Origin: Brachionus manjavacas
Lineage: Eukaryota; Rotifera; Eurotatoria; Ploima; Brachionidae
Reading direction: 5' to 3'
DNA: 64,000 nucleotides
Assembly: GCA_019054805.1 (NCBI GenBank)
Contig: JAHQIY010000002.1
Location: 6,448,001 to 6,512,000 of the forward strand
In this document: piece after piece, positions 43,880 to 55,388 of the stretch
Layout of the letters: each line of letters begins with the position of its first letter
How positions within the stretch are numbered: the first letter of the stretch is position 1
Notes under the pieces: generated by a model
The model's database searches: none
Told to the model about the DNA's origin: nothing
What the model saw: only the letters and a program-made list of their open reading frames with translations
Program-made: the position numbers and the translations under genes

Positions 43880-44368
43880 TTAGACACCGGTTTGGATGGC
43901 TCGGACGACAGCTTCGGCGGTCTCCACGGCAACTTGGGCCTCGGCTTTTTCAACATCCGAACTGGCTGAGCTCAGTGATGCCTGAGCTTCGGACAATTGT
44001 TCTTGGGCGGCTTTCAAGTCCAATTGTTCAACAGGGAAGGCCTCTTCAGCCAACACTTGAACACTAGAGTCAGCATTCACTGCTACTGAACCGGAGCTGA
44101 CAAAATATTTTTTCACTGAACCCTCAGTTTCTGTCACAGTGACAATGCCTGGTTTCAACACGGCCAATGTTGGTACATGGTTGGCTAGAATGCCGAACGA
44201 GCCGCTCAATGATGGCACGTCGACTTGTTTGACGTTTCTGGCTTGGTTGTAAATGACTTGCGCTGGCGAAGCAAAGGTAAACGACATCTCTGTTGCCATG
44301 CTTCTACTAATTAATCTAAATTGAGACTGAGCCTTTTTGATCGTCAACAATGGTCGAATAAAGGACAT
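43880..44368 (-). CDS. ATP5F1D: mitochondrial ATP synthase delta subunit (F1 central stalk)
   Basis: The delta subunit of F1-ATPase (bacterial epsilon homologue), part of the rotating central stalk in the mitochondrial matrix. It is a single exon of 162 residues; the mature human protein plus presequence is 168. Residues 1-24 (MSFIRPLLTIKKAQSQFRLISRS) are basic and amphipathic, a mitochondrial targeting presequence. The N-terminal beta domain follows: MSFTFASPAQVIY, VDVPSLSGSFGILANHVPTL (the family signature), LKPGIVTV, KYFVSSGSVAVNADSSVQVLAEEAFP. The C-terminal helical hairpin is Ala/Glu-rich (AAQEQLSEAQASL, EKAEAQVAVETAEAVVRAIQ). It is divergently arranged with the coiled-coil gene at 45001. 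Confidence 0.96.
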   Translation of the reverse strand: MSFIRPLLTIKKAQSQFRLISRSMATEMSFTFASPAQVIYNQARNVKQVDVPSLSGSFGILANHVPTLAVLKPGIVTVTETEGSVKKYFVSSGSVAVNADSSVQVLAEEAFPVEQLDLKAAQEQLSEAQASLSSASSDVEKAEAQVAVETAEAVVRAIQTGV

Positions 44369-45000
44369 TTTGGAAATAAAACTTTTTCAAAAATAAATTA
44401 ATCTAAATAATTATTTATTTAATAAATTAAGCCAAAATTGAAAGCCAAGTGTGCAATTTTCGGAAATTTTTTCTAGAATTTGCCAAATATTTTATTAGAG
44501 TAAAATCTGCGAAAAATTTCAATTCATTTTTTTATTCTTTAGACGGAAATTAATCCCGAATCAGGCTTTTTAGGCAGTTTTTTTTCCAAATTTAATCTCA
44601 TACAACTTAATTGGTAAAATAAATATCTACCTGTTAGCTTCTATGCTTAAAATAGTTGCATATGAATTGGAATCAATGCTGAGAGATTTATTTTCAAAAA
44701 GAAAAATAATTCGGTTGTCGTTGGTGACATTTTCATTTTTATGAAAAAAATATTTTCTTGCTAATATTTATTTGTTGGAATTATAAAATTCAGAAAATGG
44801 AAGAGCATTGTTTTAGAATGTTTGAGTTTTTTGTTTTTTTTTATTTTTCGTTGCCGGTTAAATGTTTACCAGTTTTAAATATTTATCCATGGTCTTATCT
44901 TATCTAAATCTTTTTGACAAACTATTTAGTGGATAAAAGAAAAATTTCCCTCAGCACTAGAGTATCTTAATATTTTTGTTAATTTTTTTCTTTAAAAAGA
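44369..45000. other. divergent promoter interval
   Basis: 632 bp between the starts of the ATP synthase delta gene (-) and the coiled-coil gene (+). It is AT-rich and would contain both promoters. No site was identified. Confidence 0.35.
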
Positions 45001-46395
45001 ATGGTCGATAATAGAGACGAATTCGCCGACCTAGAGTACAAAATCGGAAATCCGAGGGGAGGCAACATGGGCGATGTGGTCAATCGAAACTCAAATATCA
45101 ACCTGACCAAACCTCCAGTCAACAAGGCCGTCCAATTGAAAGCCGAAAACTATGATCTATGGTTTCAGAATGAGCGTCTCACCGAGGAAAACACCAACAT
45201 GGCTAATGAACTGAACAAATTGCAGGAAAAACACGACAAATTGCTCTATCTAGCTCGGAACAGACTTGGCGAAATAAAAAATAGGTACACCAATTTGGAG
45301 CAGGACAACCAGGCGCTGCGCAACGAACTGGACAAGTTGATCCGTGAGTATGAGAACTCGAAAAAATTAATAGAAGAATACCGGAAATTGGAGGAAAAAT
45401 TTAAAATATCCGATCATGACATGAGAATAATGATCGATCAACTGACCCGGAACAATGAGGACTTGAAGAATCAAAACCAGGGTCTGATCAACGAGGTCGA
45501 GCTTTTGAAGGAAAAATATTTTGTAGCTAAACAAAATTTAGAAAAGACAATGAGAGAGGGCGCGCTGATCAAGGAGGATTTGACCAAGACACTTTATTCC
45601 AAGGATTCTTTGGAGAAGGAGTTGTCCCGCTTGAATTCCAGGGTGACAGAAACTTCGGCTTCAAGCAAAGCTGCTGAGGATAAGATTGAATTTTTGAGCA
45701 ATAAAATAAACACCACGAGTGCTGATCTGAGAAAATCAGAAGCCAATGCTGCCATGCTGCATGAAAGATTCACTCTTCTGAAAGCCGAAAAAGATGCACT
45801 CGAGCTGGACAGTAGGAACAAAATACAGCAAATGCTGACCAAACTCAAGGAGCTGCAGACACAAAATAGGGCCTTCATGGAACAACTAAAGACCCAAACC
45901 AAACAAACCGAGGCGCTAAACGAAGAGAACAAACAACTTTTGACTTACATCAACGGGTACCGGAGCGAGAATGATCTGTTAGCCAAACAATTGTCCCAAG
46001 TAAATGCCAAACAAAAGCGTTTAGCTTTGGAATTGGAAAAATTGAAGACTACTGACCAATTCCAGCGAAATGAAGAGTCAATAAAAATGAACGAGGCAGT
46101 TATTGGCTTGACTAATGAACTGAATAGTTTGCGCAAAATTCACAACAATGTTCTAAATGAGAACCAAAAAATAAAGGAGATGTTAATCGAAAAGGATTCT
46201 GTATTGGGTAATTTGGGCTACGAGAGACACCAGCTTCAAGATAGACTGATAAAAAATGAGCATACTATTAATCAGTTGGAACGAATGCTAAAAGATAATA
46301 ATAAGCCTTATATAAACGGACTGCCTTACAGCAATGATTCAGCTGGTCAAATAAACAAAAACTATGAACCGCTAGTTTTACCAGAAATAAATTAA
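45001..46395 (+). CDS. coiled-coil protein, unknown family
   Basis: An intronless 464-residue protein. After a ~45-residue N-terminal leader it is almost entirely heptad-like, Glu/Lys/Leu/Asn-rich sequence from about residue 46 to 440 (NYDLWFQNERLTEENTNMAN, HDKLLYLARNRLGEIKNRY, LRNELDKLIREYENS, LEKELSRLNSRVTE), predicting a long parallel coiled coil. No globular domain, signal peptide or membrane segment was seen. Such proteins are often structural or ciliary, but nothing here proves it. Codon use is balanced, with many Gln, Asp and Gly codons unlike background frames, so it is surely coding. The start is the first ATG, preceded by TTTAAAAAGA. Confidence 0.85.
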   Translation: MVDNRDEFADLEYKIGNPRGGNMGDVVNRNSNINLTKPPVNKAVQLKAENYDLWFQNERLTEENTNMANELNKLQEKHDKLLYLARNRLGEIKNRYTNLEQDNQALRNELDKLIREYENSKKLIEEYRKLEEKFKISDHDMRIMIDQLTRNNEDLKNQNQGLINEVELLKEKYFVAKQNLEKTMREGALIKEDLTKTLYSKDSLEKELSRLNSRVTETSASSKAAEDKIEFLSNKINTTSADLRKSEANAAMLHERFTLLKAEKDALELDSRNKIQQMLTKLKELQTQNRAFMEQLKTQTKQTEALNEENKQLLTYINGYRSENDLLAKQLSQVNAKQKRLALELEKLKTTDQFQRNEESIKMNEAVIGLTNELNSLRKIHNNVLNENQKIKEMLIEKDSVLGNLGYERHQLQDRLIKNEHTINQLERMLKDNNKPYINGLPYSNDSAGQINKNYEPLVLPEIN

Positions 46396-46569
46396 TATTT
46401 TTAAGCTTTTTTTGCCATTATTGATTAAATGATTGACTATTTTCTTTTTTACAGCTGCACCATTTTTTATACAAATAAATTTAAAAAATAAAACCAGAGT
46501 TTTAATTCTGGCCAAAAGTAAAAAAAATAAATGCAAATCGATTTTAAAAGTTTATTGATTAAAATAAAA

Positions 46570-48897
46570 TTAAATTGTGTTTTCTAATAAATTAATTAGT
46601 TGGATTAGATAAGCGTTTACAATCTCATTTTCTTGACCGATTTTCATGCGGTTAAAAATTTTCAAGTACTGTTCCAATTGATGTTCAGTAAAAAAATCAC
46701 CTTAAATTTTCAATAGTAAAATTATTTAAAATTTTTAGAATGCTTAAATTTACTTTTTTCTAATAAAATCTTGAACAATTGAAACAAGTTAATTTTAATT
46801 TCAGCAGCTAGTGAGTCTTTTTCAAACAAATTGAGCATATTCTCATTCATACATGATTCTTTTAATTTGTCACAACAGCCTCCTCGAAAAAATTTAAAAA
46901 TTTAAATTCTGATTTTTTTTTAATTGAAAATTTACTGTATGCAATAGTTGTTAGAACATTTAGAGCTAAAACAGCCTCGTTTATCATTATTAAATGATTA
47001 CTGAGTAATTGTTTGCAAACAATATTAATAAAATTAAATTTGCAGTATTTATTCATGTTTTTTTCGCTCTTGGCTGCCATCGGTAGATAGCAGCATAAGC
47101 GTGAAGATTCACCAGTTACACCCGGATGCTCCTGCGGATTATTGGCTATTTTTTCTATCTTTTCTAGCACCTCATCACTGAATATTATGTTTAAACCATT
47201 TTTTTCGCTGCAATGTTTGACCAAAAGACGAATTATTCCCAAAGTTTTCCACAAAACTTCCAAATTTTCATAGCTAAAAAACTCAACTACCACCTCAATG
47301 ACTTCATATTTAAGCAATTCTTCCTTAGAACTTGCTAATTAACAATTAAATTATATACAATTAATAAAGCCTTGAACAAAATTACAAGCAATGCAGAAAT
47401 TCTTTAGAGTCGACAAGAGACTATGTGAAATATTAATTTGCTGAAGAGTAGCGCTAGTTCCGAGCTTATTGTATTTTCTGAGAAGATTTATTATTCTTAC
47501 ATGAGGCTGATTTTTATGTCCCACGATTTCCATTGCTTTTGAATCTAGAAGAAAAATTAATTTTCATTTTTTTTAATTTTTTTATTTACCATTTCGCATG
47601 TAATTAGCAATGATCACTGCTGAAGCTAGATAAAGTTGTTCACTTTGGAATTTTTCCAACCAGTCAACTGCTTTGTTCAAAATGAAATTGTCTTTGTACT
47701 TGTAAATCATATCTATATTGTCATCATTTGCCAGTAAATTAGTTAAAAATCCTCCGAAAGTTCTCAATAAATCATTATCATTTACTTTTTTCTCGACAAA
47801 GTCTATAGCAATCTCAATAAAATTGGTCATGCATAATTGTTCTTTTGAATTATCTTAACAAAAAAAAAATAAAAAAAAATATTTTGACTAATAATTTTTT
47901 ACTTATTTCATTAATAGATGACAAAATTCGGAAAAACTCCTCGGCATAACAGTCCAAATTATCTAGAGTTTCTAAATCAAGTTGATTGTACAATTCAAAA
48001 GCGATATTTTCCTCGGCAAATTGAGTTTTTCCTTTTATAAAAAAATAAATAAATATTTTTTACAAAGTTAATTAATTTTTTTACTTAGATATGAAAAAAA
48101 AAGTACTACCTTGATCAATTTCAGTCAAATTTTCAATGCATGAAAAAAAATACATCAATATTCCGATGTCTTCTTTAATGTTTTTAGCAAAAGGTTTTAG
48201 TATTGACATAATATTTTTTTCATAAGCTGCTTTTCTTGCACATTCTTCAGCCAAAAATAAAAAAGAATAAATTTATTTTTTCACTTTTTAAAATTTAAAA
48301 TACCATTATCATTGGCAAAGTTGTGCAAGCATCCCAGAGAGACAACAATTAGTTTGACTAATTCTGGTTTTTCTTCCTGTGACAAATCAATTGACCCAGT
48401 GTATTTCAATAAATCAATCAAATTATCTATTCCGCAGTCATTAAGAAACACTGAGCGGCCATCGTCATTCTCATAGCACAAATTTCCGATTGCCCGGCAT
48501 ATTTGAATTTTTAGCTTGTTTGAGCAGTTAGGGTCGAAAAGAAACTGATTGATGGAAGGTAAAATTTCCGCTTGAACAAGCTGATTTCTACAGAGCTCAT
48601 CTTTAGCCATTTCGGCGATAAATTCACATAGGTCAATGGCTGATTCCACTGATCCTTTGTCTAATTCATTTTTTAGTTGTTTTAATTTCAGACCATCGGA
48701 ACAAAATTGCTGCTTATGTTCAGCTATTTTTGAACATGTCTCTGTCTCTTCACTATCTTACATGAAAATTTTATTTATTTTTGTAGTTTCGGTTAGCTAA
48801 ATGATTTAAACAAACCGTTTGATTCGAGTTCTAAACTTTTTAGACTTTTCAAAATGTTTGTGTAGCAGGATGTTGAATCGGTTGATTCAGAACTCAT
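46570..48897 (-). CDS. RAP1GDS1: SmgGDS / RAP1GDS1, armadillo-repeat GTPase chaperone
   Basis: An armadillo-repeat protein that binds prenylated small GTPases of the Rho/Rap/Ras type in the cytosol and promotes their trafficking and exchange. Nine exons (48897-48816, 48756-48304, 48244-48110, 48031-47903, 47853-47590, 47544-47386, 47334-46936, 46879-46754, 46700-46570) join to 1878 nt, or 625 residues; human is 607. All introns are about 45-75 nt. Matches to human RAP1GDS1 include AIGNLCYENDDGRSVF (human ALGNICYDSHEGRS), LYLASAVIIANYMRN and HPGVTGESSRLCCYL (human HAGVMGESNRLLSAL), then MINEAVLALNVL. The repeats run from about residue 60 to the end. The start is the ATG at 48897, giving MSSESTDS. 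Confidence 0.9.
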
Positions 48898-49740
48898 TGC
48901 TAATTTTTGATCAAAAAAATTTTAAATATAATTCAAGATTAAAGCTTTTTCCAAAACGCGTTTAGGCACTATTTTCATTCATATACTAAAGCTTTGCTTT
49001 GAAATAAAATTTATATACTAAGAGATGGTGAATATGGAATTGCTTTTTGTTCAAAAAGAAGCATCTTCCAACTTATTCTTACCAATTTGCGGAATGAGAT
49101 TGTTGCTGTTCAACAATAGAAAACGAATAAATTAAGAAGTTTTTTTTTTAAATTTATTTAATTTTAACTAATTTAATAAAAATAAATAAATAATTGACTA
49201 TAAAATCGTGATCATAAATAATTTTAATTCATTAATCCAGGAATTTGTTTTATTAATTTCGGCCAAACACTAACAAAAAATAAGAAAGTGTATTAAAAAA
49301 GAGAAAAATGTCACAAAGTCAATTAAATCGCCTTTTTTTTTTTAAATTATCAGCACTTATTTAATAAAATAAAAACAAAATAAATAATATTAAAAAAATC
49401 AAAAAAAAAATCTAATTATTTTTTTACTGTTTTTAGTATCACCATTAGAAACAATAATAAACTTATTTCAACTTATTCTAACTCTTCTCACGATGTTTGT
49501 AACTCATGGACCCTTCTCTTACTGATTATTACGACTAGGTCAATAACATCTATTTCTGGATCATCTTCATCAAGTTATCCAATACCAATATGATTTTCAA
49601 ATCATCATTTCATTTTAAAAATATTAAATTTTAATATTATTTCAGGAGGTTGAAACTAGGCTCTTCTCTTTCGTGCTTTTTACTAATGGGAATGTCCATT
49701 CATGTTTTATCAAAATTCTTTAATTTTTAACGATATGCAT

Positions 49741-49883
49741 CAGAGTTGTTTTTAAGTCACAAGTCTTAAGTCAAGTCAAGTCAATGACTTTGACTTAAAA
49801 AAAAAAAAAATTTAAGTCAAGTCATGACTTTGACTTAAATTTTTGTGACTTAGACTTAAAACTGTGACTTAAAAACAAGTCTG
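49741..49883. mobile_element. 143-bp hAT-type miniature element (copy 2) with 8-bp target duplication
   Basis: The left end CAGAGTTGTTTTTAAGTCAC and the inverted right end (reverse complement CAGACTTGTTTTTAAGTCAC) match at 19 of 20 positions. Both are flanked by a perfect 8-bp duplication ATATGCAT (49733-49740 and 49884-49891). Eight-bp duplications and CAG-starting termini are hallmarks of hAT elements. The interior is only AAGTCA/TGACTT repeats and an A run. Its first ~49 bp are identical to copy 1 at 30693. Confidence 0.85.
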
Positions 49884-50072
49884 ATATGCATATCCTTTAA
49901 TATGAACAAAAATAATTTTTTAAGTATAAATTGAAGCGAATATCAATGCATCATCTATTAACTTGTTTAAAAACAAACACGATAAATATTTTTCCTTGCA
50001 AAATCAAGATTAATGTCAATTATTTATTTAGTATAATTTTTTTTCATATTATCTATTAAATTAAAATAATTA

Positions 50073-50165
50073 TCATGTTTGTTTTAGAGAATGTTCAATG
50101 GGGAGATCATTCCAATTGTCTACCGTTCGATTTGAGACTAATTTATTTAATATTTTGCCTTATAA
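50073..50165 (-). pseudogene. LINE-type reverse transcriptase C-terminal fragment (copy a)
   Basis: The minus strand reads NKLVSNRTVDNWNDLPIEHS and soon stops. NR-x-V-x-x-WN-x-LP is the conserved C-terminal motif of non-LTR retrotransposon reverse transcriptases. A second copy of the same ~92 bp lies at 51229. Confidence 0.6.
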
Positions 50166-51228
50166 ATTTAAAAAATTTAAATTTTATTTTTTCTTTATAC
50201 TTTATTCTCGTCTTATTTAGAGGGAAATGTATCGCATCTGCCATAGCTGGGTACCATAGAACCCCAGCTCCGCGATCATTGCTCGTTGTATATTATATCA
50301 TAATAATAATATTAATATTTATTTCATTTTCAAGTTTATTCAAAATTTATAAAATGAATTTGGTTCCACTTTAGCATCATTTTGTCCTTTTTTCGCAAAA
50401 TATTTATCTCTTTGAGAATTTGAATATATGGCATATCTATCATTATATCTATTACATATAATATTTTTTTGAAGTAAATCAAGTAATAAATTTTTAGTTT
50501 AATTTTATATTAGTTTTCAATTAGCTAAATTTTGTTCAAATTTCTAGAATAATTATATCGAATTAGAAAACTAAATTTGGATTAAAAAATAAAAAATCAA
50601 ATATATTTAAAATTTTCTTTCAAGTATAAAAAAATAGTCTTTTCGTTTTGAATTAATTAATGGAAATTAATTTAAAATTAATAGATAATAATTTTTTAAT
50701 TTTTATTAATTTCTTTATCAATAAGTGGAATAGAAAATAGAAAATATCTAAGTTATTAATTAATAATCTATGAATAATGGTTAGGTTTTTTCCTCATAAA
50801 TAATTTTGATTAATTTACTTATTTAAATTCTCAGTCTTAAATATACGAAAGAATTAAAATTAAAAAAAAATATTTTGTCATATTTGATATTAATCAAAAG
50901 ATTAATTTTCTTTCATTGTGCGACTAAGAGGGTGCTGTAAACTTTAATTTTTATACATTATTAGGCATTTTTTATTTTTAGTTCTTTCAGTTCAATCATT
51001 TGTTTCTATCAAAATATATTTTCCTCAATTTTTAAAAGGCGTTTGCATGCCCCGAAAATATCAAAAAATAAAATACGGTTTGTTGTTTTTGTCTTTGAGA
51101 AATCGGTTAAAAAAAACAAAAAAGATGACATAATTCTACTCATAGCTATGGCAGATCTGTTATACATCAGTTGATTAAAATCTAAAAAAAAACCTGCCAT
51201 GTGAACGGCTTATGAGTAAAATTGATTG

Positions 51229-51321
51229 TCATGTTTGTTTTAGAGCATGTTCAATGGGAAAATCATTCCAATTGTCAACCGTTCGATTTGAGACTAATTT
51301 ATTTGATATTTTGCCTTATAA
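51229..51321 (-). pseudogene. LINE-type reverse transcriptase C-terminal fragment (copy b)
   Basis: About 92 bp, more than 90% identical to 50073-50165 and in the same orientation. The frame reads NRTVDNWNDFPIEHALKQT and a stop. Both copies end at the same residue, consistent with 5'-truncated LINE insertions sharing a 3' end, or a local duplication. Confidence 0.6.
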
Positions 51322-51634
51322 TGGTATAGTCTAAATTAAATTTTCGAGGGCTTTTGATTCAGAAAATTTTTTATTATGATGCATTATCGGGCTTTCCATA
51401 CAATTTAAACTTTGATTTTTAATTACTGAAATAACAAATTTTAAAATGAAATTATTTATTGTAAAATTTTAATAATCATTTTCAAAAAATATTTTTTTAA
51501 AAAGGATTTTTAACTGAATTAACTGGTGTTCAACAAAAATTAAGAATGATTTCAAATTTTATTAATTTAAATTATATTAAGATGCCATTTAGTTATTTTA
51601 GTAAATATCTCGAGATATAAATTCTAAAGACTAA

Positions 51635-52773
51635 TTAAGCCGACGATTTTTTTGTTTTTTTCAAAGATTCTAAATACATTCTTAACGATTTTTGAATCGA
51701 ATCTCGCTGAGTAAATTCAATGAATGATTGAGTATCGGCTTCTCGTTGAGCAATCAATTTACTTAAGGTATCTCTTCTCATGGAACTTTTGGTCAATTCA
51801 CGAGCAACAGCTTTTAAAGAAACGATATAAAAATCCCTAACAGCTCATAGTTTTAATCTACTTGGAATTGCGCACCATTTTGACATCTCCTCTTCAGCTT
51901 TAGTTATCAATTCCTTAGGATCAGCCAACTCATCAACCAAATTAACAGCGAGCGCTTCTTCTGATGTATATAGTTTTCCAAGCTGCAAAGCTTTCTCAGT
52001 TTCTCTGTATCCGATTGTATTGATCATGGTATCTCTAAACCAAAACGGAGCTTTTATTCCCTTAAACATAGAATACTGAACTTGCATTGTTCTTTTAAAA
52101 CATCACAATTTTTACCAAAAGGGTTTCATTTAATCCAATTTTATAAGGTCCCTTGCTCATTATTCTATAATCACATGAAATAGACAAAAGACATCCGCCA
52201 GCAGGACTATGTCCCTGTTAATTATCTTTTTTAGAATTTTTTTAAATTTTTCAAATATTTTTACATTTATTGCAGCTATGTAGATTTTGTTTGAACCGTA
52301 AAGTTTAATCCAAGTTTCTTGTAGTGCAGTCCAAAATTGGGACCCTCGATCTTGCTTAATTTGATACATTTCCATAATGTCCAAACCAGCAGAAAAAATA
52401 TTAGGAATATTGGAGGTCAAAATAACTCCTTTGATTTCTTTTGATTCTTCGAATTTTTCAAGTTGAATATTTAATTCGGTCAAAAATTCCAAATTAAGGC
52501 TATTAACCGGACCTTTGTTTAATTTTAGTATTGCATAGCCTTTTTCTTTGTTTTCATCGACATAAAAGTTAATTTTTGACGCATTAGCATTTGAAGCGTC
52601 TTGTCTCAGCTTATTACATACCGAAAAAGCTCGGCAAGTTTTGGATTCAAGGGAAAATAGCTGGTTTTTGGCTGATCCAAGATGAAGAACGCGAAAAGCT
52701 AGACACAAGCTAAAAATTATTCTTAAAATTGAAAAACTTAAAATAAAATTTTACCTGATTTAATTATAGACAT
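51635..52773 (-). CDS. ECI1: enoyl-CoA delta isomerase 1, mitochondrial
   Basis: Moves cis/trans-3 double bonds to trans-2 so that unsaturated fatty acids can complete beta-oxidation in mitochondria. Exons 52773-52755, 52698-52265, 52214-52116, 52060-51862 and 51810-51635 join to 927 nt (308 aa; human 302). The basic N terminus (MSIIKSAFRVLHLG) looks like a targeting sequence. Crotonase-fold marks are ILTSNIPNIFSAGLDIMEMY (oxyanion-hole strand), AAINGHSPAGGCLLSISCDYRIM, and IGLNETLLGIKAPFWF, where the Glu of LNE corresponds to the catalytic acid of the ECI family. The C terminus ends SFIEFTQRDSIQKSLRMYLE, as in ECI1. Splice choice at 52115/52061 is fixed by restoring LNETLLGIKAPFW. It lies just downstream of ACSF2 on the same strand. 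Confidence 0.93.
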
Positions 52774-53303
52774 TTTTAAAAAGTGCTATTAAGTATAAAA
52801 AATTCAATTTTTTTAACTAAAATTGTTTATTAGAAAATTTTAGGGTGTGCAAAAAGATTATTTAAAATTGAATTTCTGAAGCTAAATTAAGTTAAAAATT
52901 GCTTTGGTTTTTAAATTCAAGGAGTTTTCAATTTTCAATATTAAAAATATTGAGTTATTTCTGTAAAATTAAATACAAATTCTTAAAATGTAAAAATATT
53001 CTCTCTGTCATTCACTTCAGTTGGATAAAGGCTTTTTTTTGTAAGGTAAAATGCTAAATAAATCGGATCAGTCTAAAGCAGGCAATTAATTAAGTAATTA
53101 TTCAGTAATTCAGAAATTTGAGAAAAATTTAATTTTAATTTTTACCTTTTAAAAAATTAAATTTAAACTAAAATCCCATATCAAATCAATCCAAGATTTA
53201 TTTTACATAATTGATAGATTATTAGCTTCTTTAAAGAATAAAACCATATGTTCGAATACTAATTCTTTTATTCATAAAAAATAAAAATAAAAAAAAGTTT
53301 AGA
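52774..53303. other. intergenic between ACSF2 and ECI1
   Basis: 530 bp, AT-rich, on the path from the ACSF2 stop to the ECI1 start. No gene or RNA seen. Confidence 0.35.
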
Positions 53304-55198
53304 TTAAAGACACATTTTTTTAGTAATTTGTTCTTTGAGAACATTCTTTTTGATTTTTCCGGAAACAGTTTGTGGAAAATCGTCCATAAATTCAACATAT
53401 TTTGGAATTTTGAAATTCGCAATCTTTTAATTAAAATATTCAAATTAAAAATTCAATTAAAAAACTACCTTATCTTTGCAAAAAAGCTTTATTTCATCAG
53501 CATTTAATGTCTCTCCACTTTTAACTCTAATACAAGCACATAGTTCTTCACCCAAACGCTTATCAGGAATACCGATTACATAGACATCATCGACCTTTTC
53601 ATTTTGGTGTAAAAATTCCTCAATTTCTTTCGGATAAATGTTCTCTCCTCCCCTGATCACCATATCTTTGAGTCTTCCTTGGTGATAAAAAAATCCATCT
53701 TCGTCCATACGAACTATATCGCTTTAAAAAAATTAATCTATCACAATTTATCAAAAATATGTTTTATACCCGGTTCTTAAAAATCGATCAGTGGTATAAA
53801 TTTCCTCAGTCTTTTCTTTTTCACCCCAATATCCGATCATAGTGTTGTAACCACGAACTAAAAGCTCTCCAGGTTCATTTACTGGAACGATTTTTCCTTC
53901 TGAATCTACAATTTTCACCTCTAAATGTTCTTTGGTTCTACCAATGCTTTGTGTTCTATGCTTCAGTGAATCCTTAACACTGCTCACTGTAATCGCCGGA
54001 GAAGTCTCAGTCATACCGTAAATTACACATATATTTTTTGTATTCAATTTTTTGATACAATTATCAACGACATCTAGAGGACATACTGAACCAGCCATGA
54101 TACCCCCATGCACCGAAGATAAATCATACTTTCCCAAATTTCGATTTGTGTATAAATCAATAAACATTGTTGGTGTTCCGTATAAATTGGTACACTTTTC
54201 TTTGCTTATTGCTTCTAAGCTTTTTTCTGGATCAAATGTTCTAGATGGAATGACACACGTAGAACCATGTATTATTGATGACAAACTTCCAAAAACCATT
54301 CCAAAGCAGTGGAATAAAGGGACTTGAAGGCAAATGCGAGTTGGATGTTTATGATACTCCTGAGTTAGACCGACAAAATAGGAGTTATTCAAGAGCATGT
54401 GATGTGACAAAGTGACCGCCTTGGGTGATCCAGTAGTTCCCTATTTTAAGTAAAATATGTTCAAAAAATAAACAAAATCTTATTTCAAAATACTGAGGTA
54501 AATTGAATATTTATTGGATCTGAGAACTGGCATTTTTTTTTGATGCTTTCTAGTTTAATAATTTGCTCAGTTTCGCCACCATTGGCAACTTGATCAAACG
54601 AATAGAAGCCTTTTTTTTTGTGATCACTAATCAAAATAGCACTCCTAAGATCTGGTAGTGTTTTTGAATTAATGATGCCATTTGATGAGGAAATTTCCGG
54701 ACAAATGCTCATAAGTATTTCAACATAATCTTGATTTTTAAAGCTTTCGCTTAGTATAATGGCTTTACAGTTAACTTTTTTAAGAGCATATTCCAATTCA
54801 AGTGATTTGAATGACGGATTAATATTTACCATAATTAAACCGGCACTAGATGTTGCGTACTGTGTTAAAATCCATTCTGCACAATTCGGTGCCCATATTG
54901 CTACCCTGTCTCCTTTTTCCAGTCCTAAAGCGAGCAGTCCTGTGGCCAAATCATCAATTTTTTTCTTCAAAGTTGCAAAATTCCACCGATCACCAGTTTC
55001 ATGAAATACAAAAGACTCCTTTTCAGCGTACTTTTCAGCAGCATAATCGATTCTTTGACTCGTTGTTTGATCCAGAAATGGTATTTTATTAACGCTAGAT
55101 ACATAACTCAATTTATAATGATTATGGTTATGGTGAACATATCTGCCTATGGTCCTAAAATTAAAAAATTGTCTAATGTTCAAAAGTTTTTGGTACAT
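53304..55198 (-). CDS. ACSF2: medium-chain acyl-CoA synthetase, ACSF2 type, mitochondrial
   Basis: An ANL-superfamily enzyme that activates fatty acids to acyl-CoA using ATP. Exons 55198-54494, 54440-53770, 53721-53469 and 53423-53304 join to 1749 nt (582 aa; human 615). The N-terminal ~30 residues ([19 protein letters not shown]) could be a mitochondrial presequence. Motifs in order: [17 protein letters not shown] (P-loop), [32 protein letters not shown] (A5), [37 protein letters not shown] (A7-A8 hinge) and [11 protein letters not shown] with the catalytic Lys of A10. All key positions look intact. Introns are 45-53 nt. Confidence 0.94.
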
Positions 55199-55388
55199 TT
55201 TTAAAAGTATTTGCGCAATTGTTCAAAAAGTAAAATTTTGTTTTAAATAATTTATTCTAATTTTTATTAAAAATTCAAATAAGTAGGACAGATTGAATTT
55301 TAAAGACTTAAAAATTTTAAAAAAATTCTAAATAATAAAATAAGTTTCACTTTTAATAAAATTGAAAGTGAAATTTCATTAAAATCTC
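55199..55388. promoter_or_regulatory. short interval between neuferricin and ACSF2
   Basis: 190 bp, very AT-rich, between the neuferricin stop (55389) and the ACSF2 start (55198) on the same strand. It presumably combines a 3'UTR and the ACSF2 promoter. Nothing specific was seen. Confidence 0.3.

Larger units (their letters stand above)
48898..51634. other. 2.7-kb gene-poor region with transposon debris
   Basis: AT-rich non-coding DNA containing the hAT-type foldback copy 2 (49741-49883) and two copies of a LINE C-terminal fragment (50073-50165 and 51229-51321). The open frame at 50075-50374 (+) runs through one of these fragments in the wrong strand. No cellular gene was seen. Confidence 0.45.

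Noticed and set aside
45594..45932. Minus-strand Ser/Cys/Leu-rich frame
   Set aside because: Antisense of the Gln/Glu/Lys-rich coiled-coil gene; the composition is explained by that.
50075..50374. Plus-strand open frame of 99 codons
   Set aside because: Hydrophobic, low-complexity, and antisense to a LINE fragment with a better coding signal.
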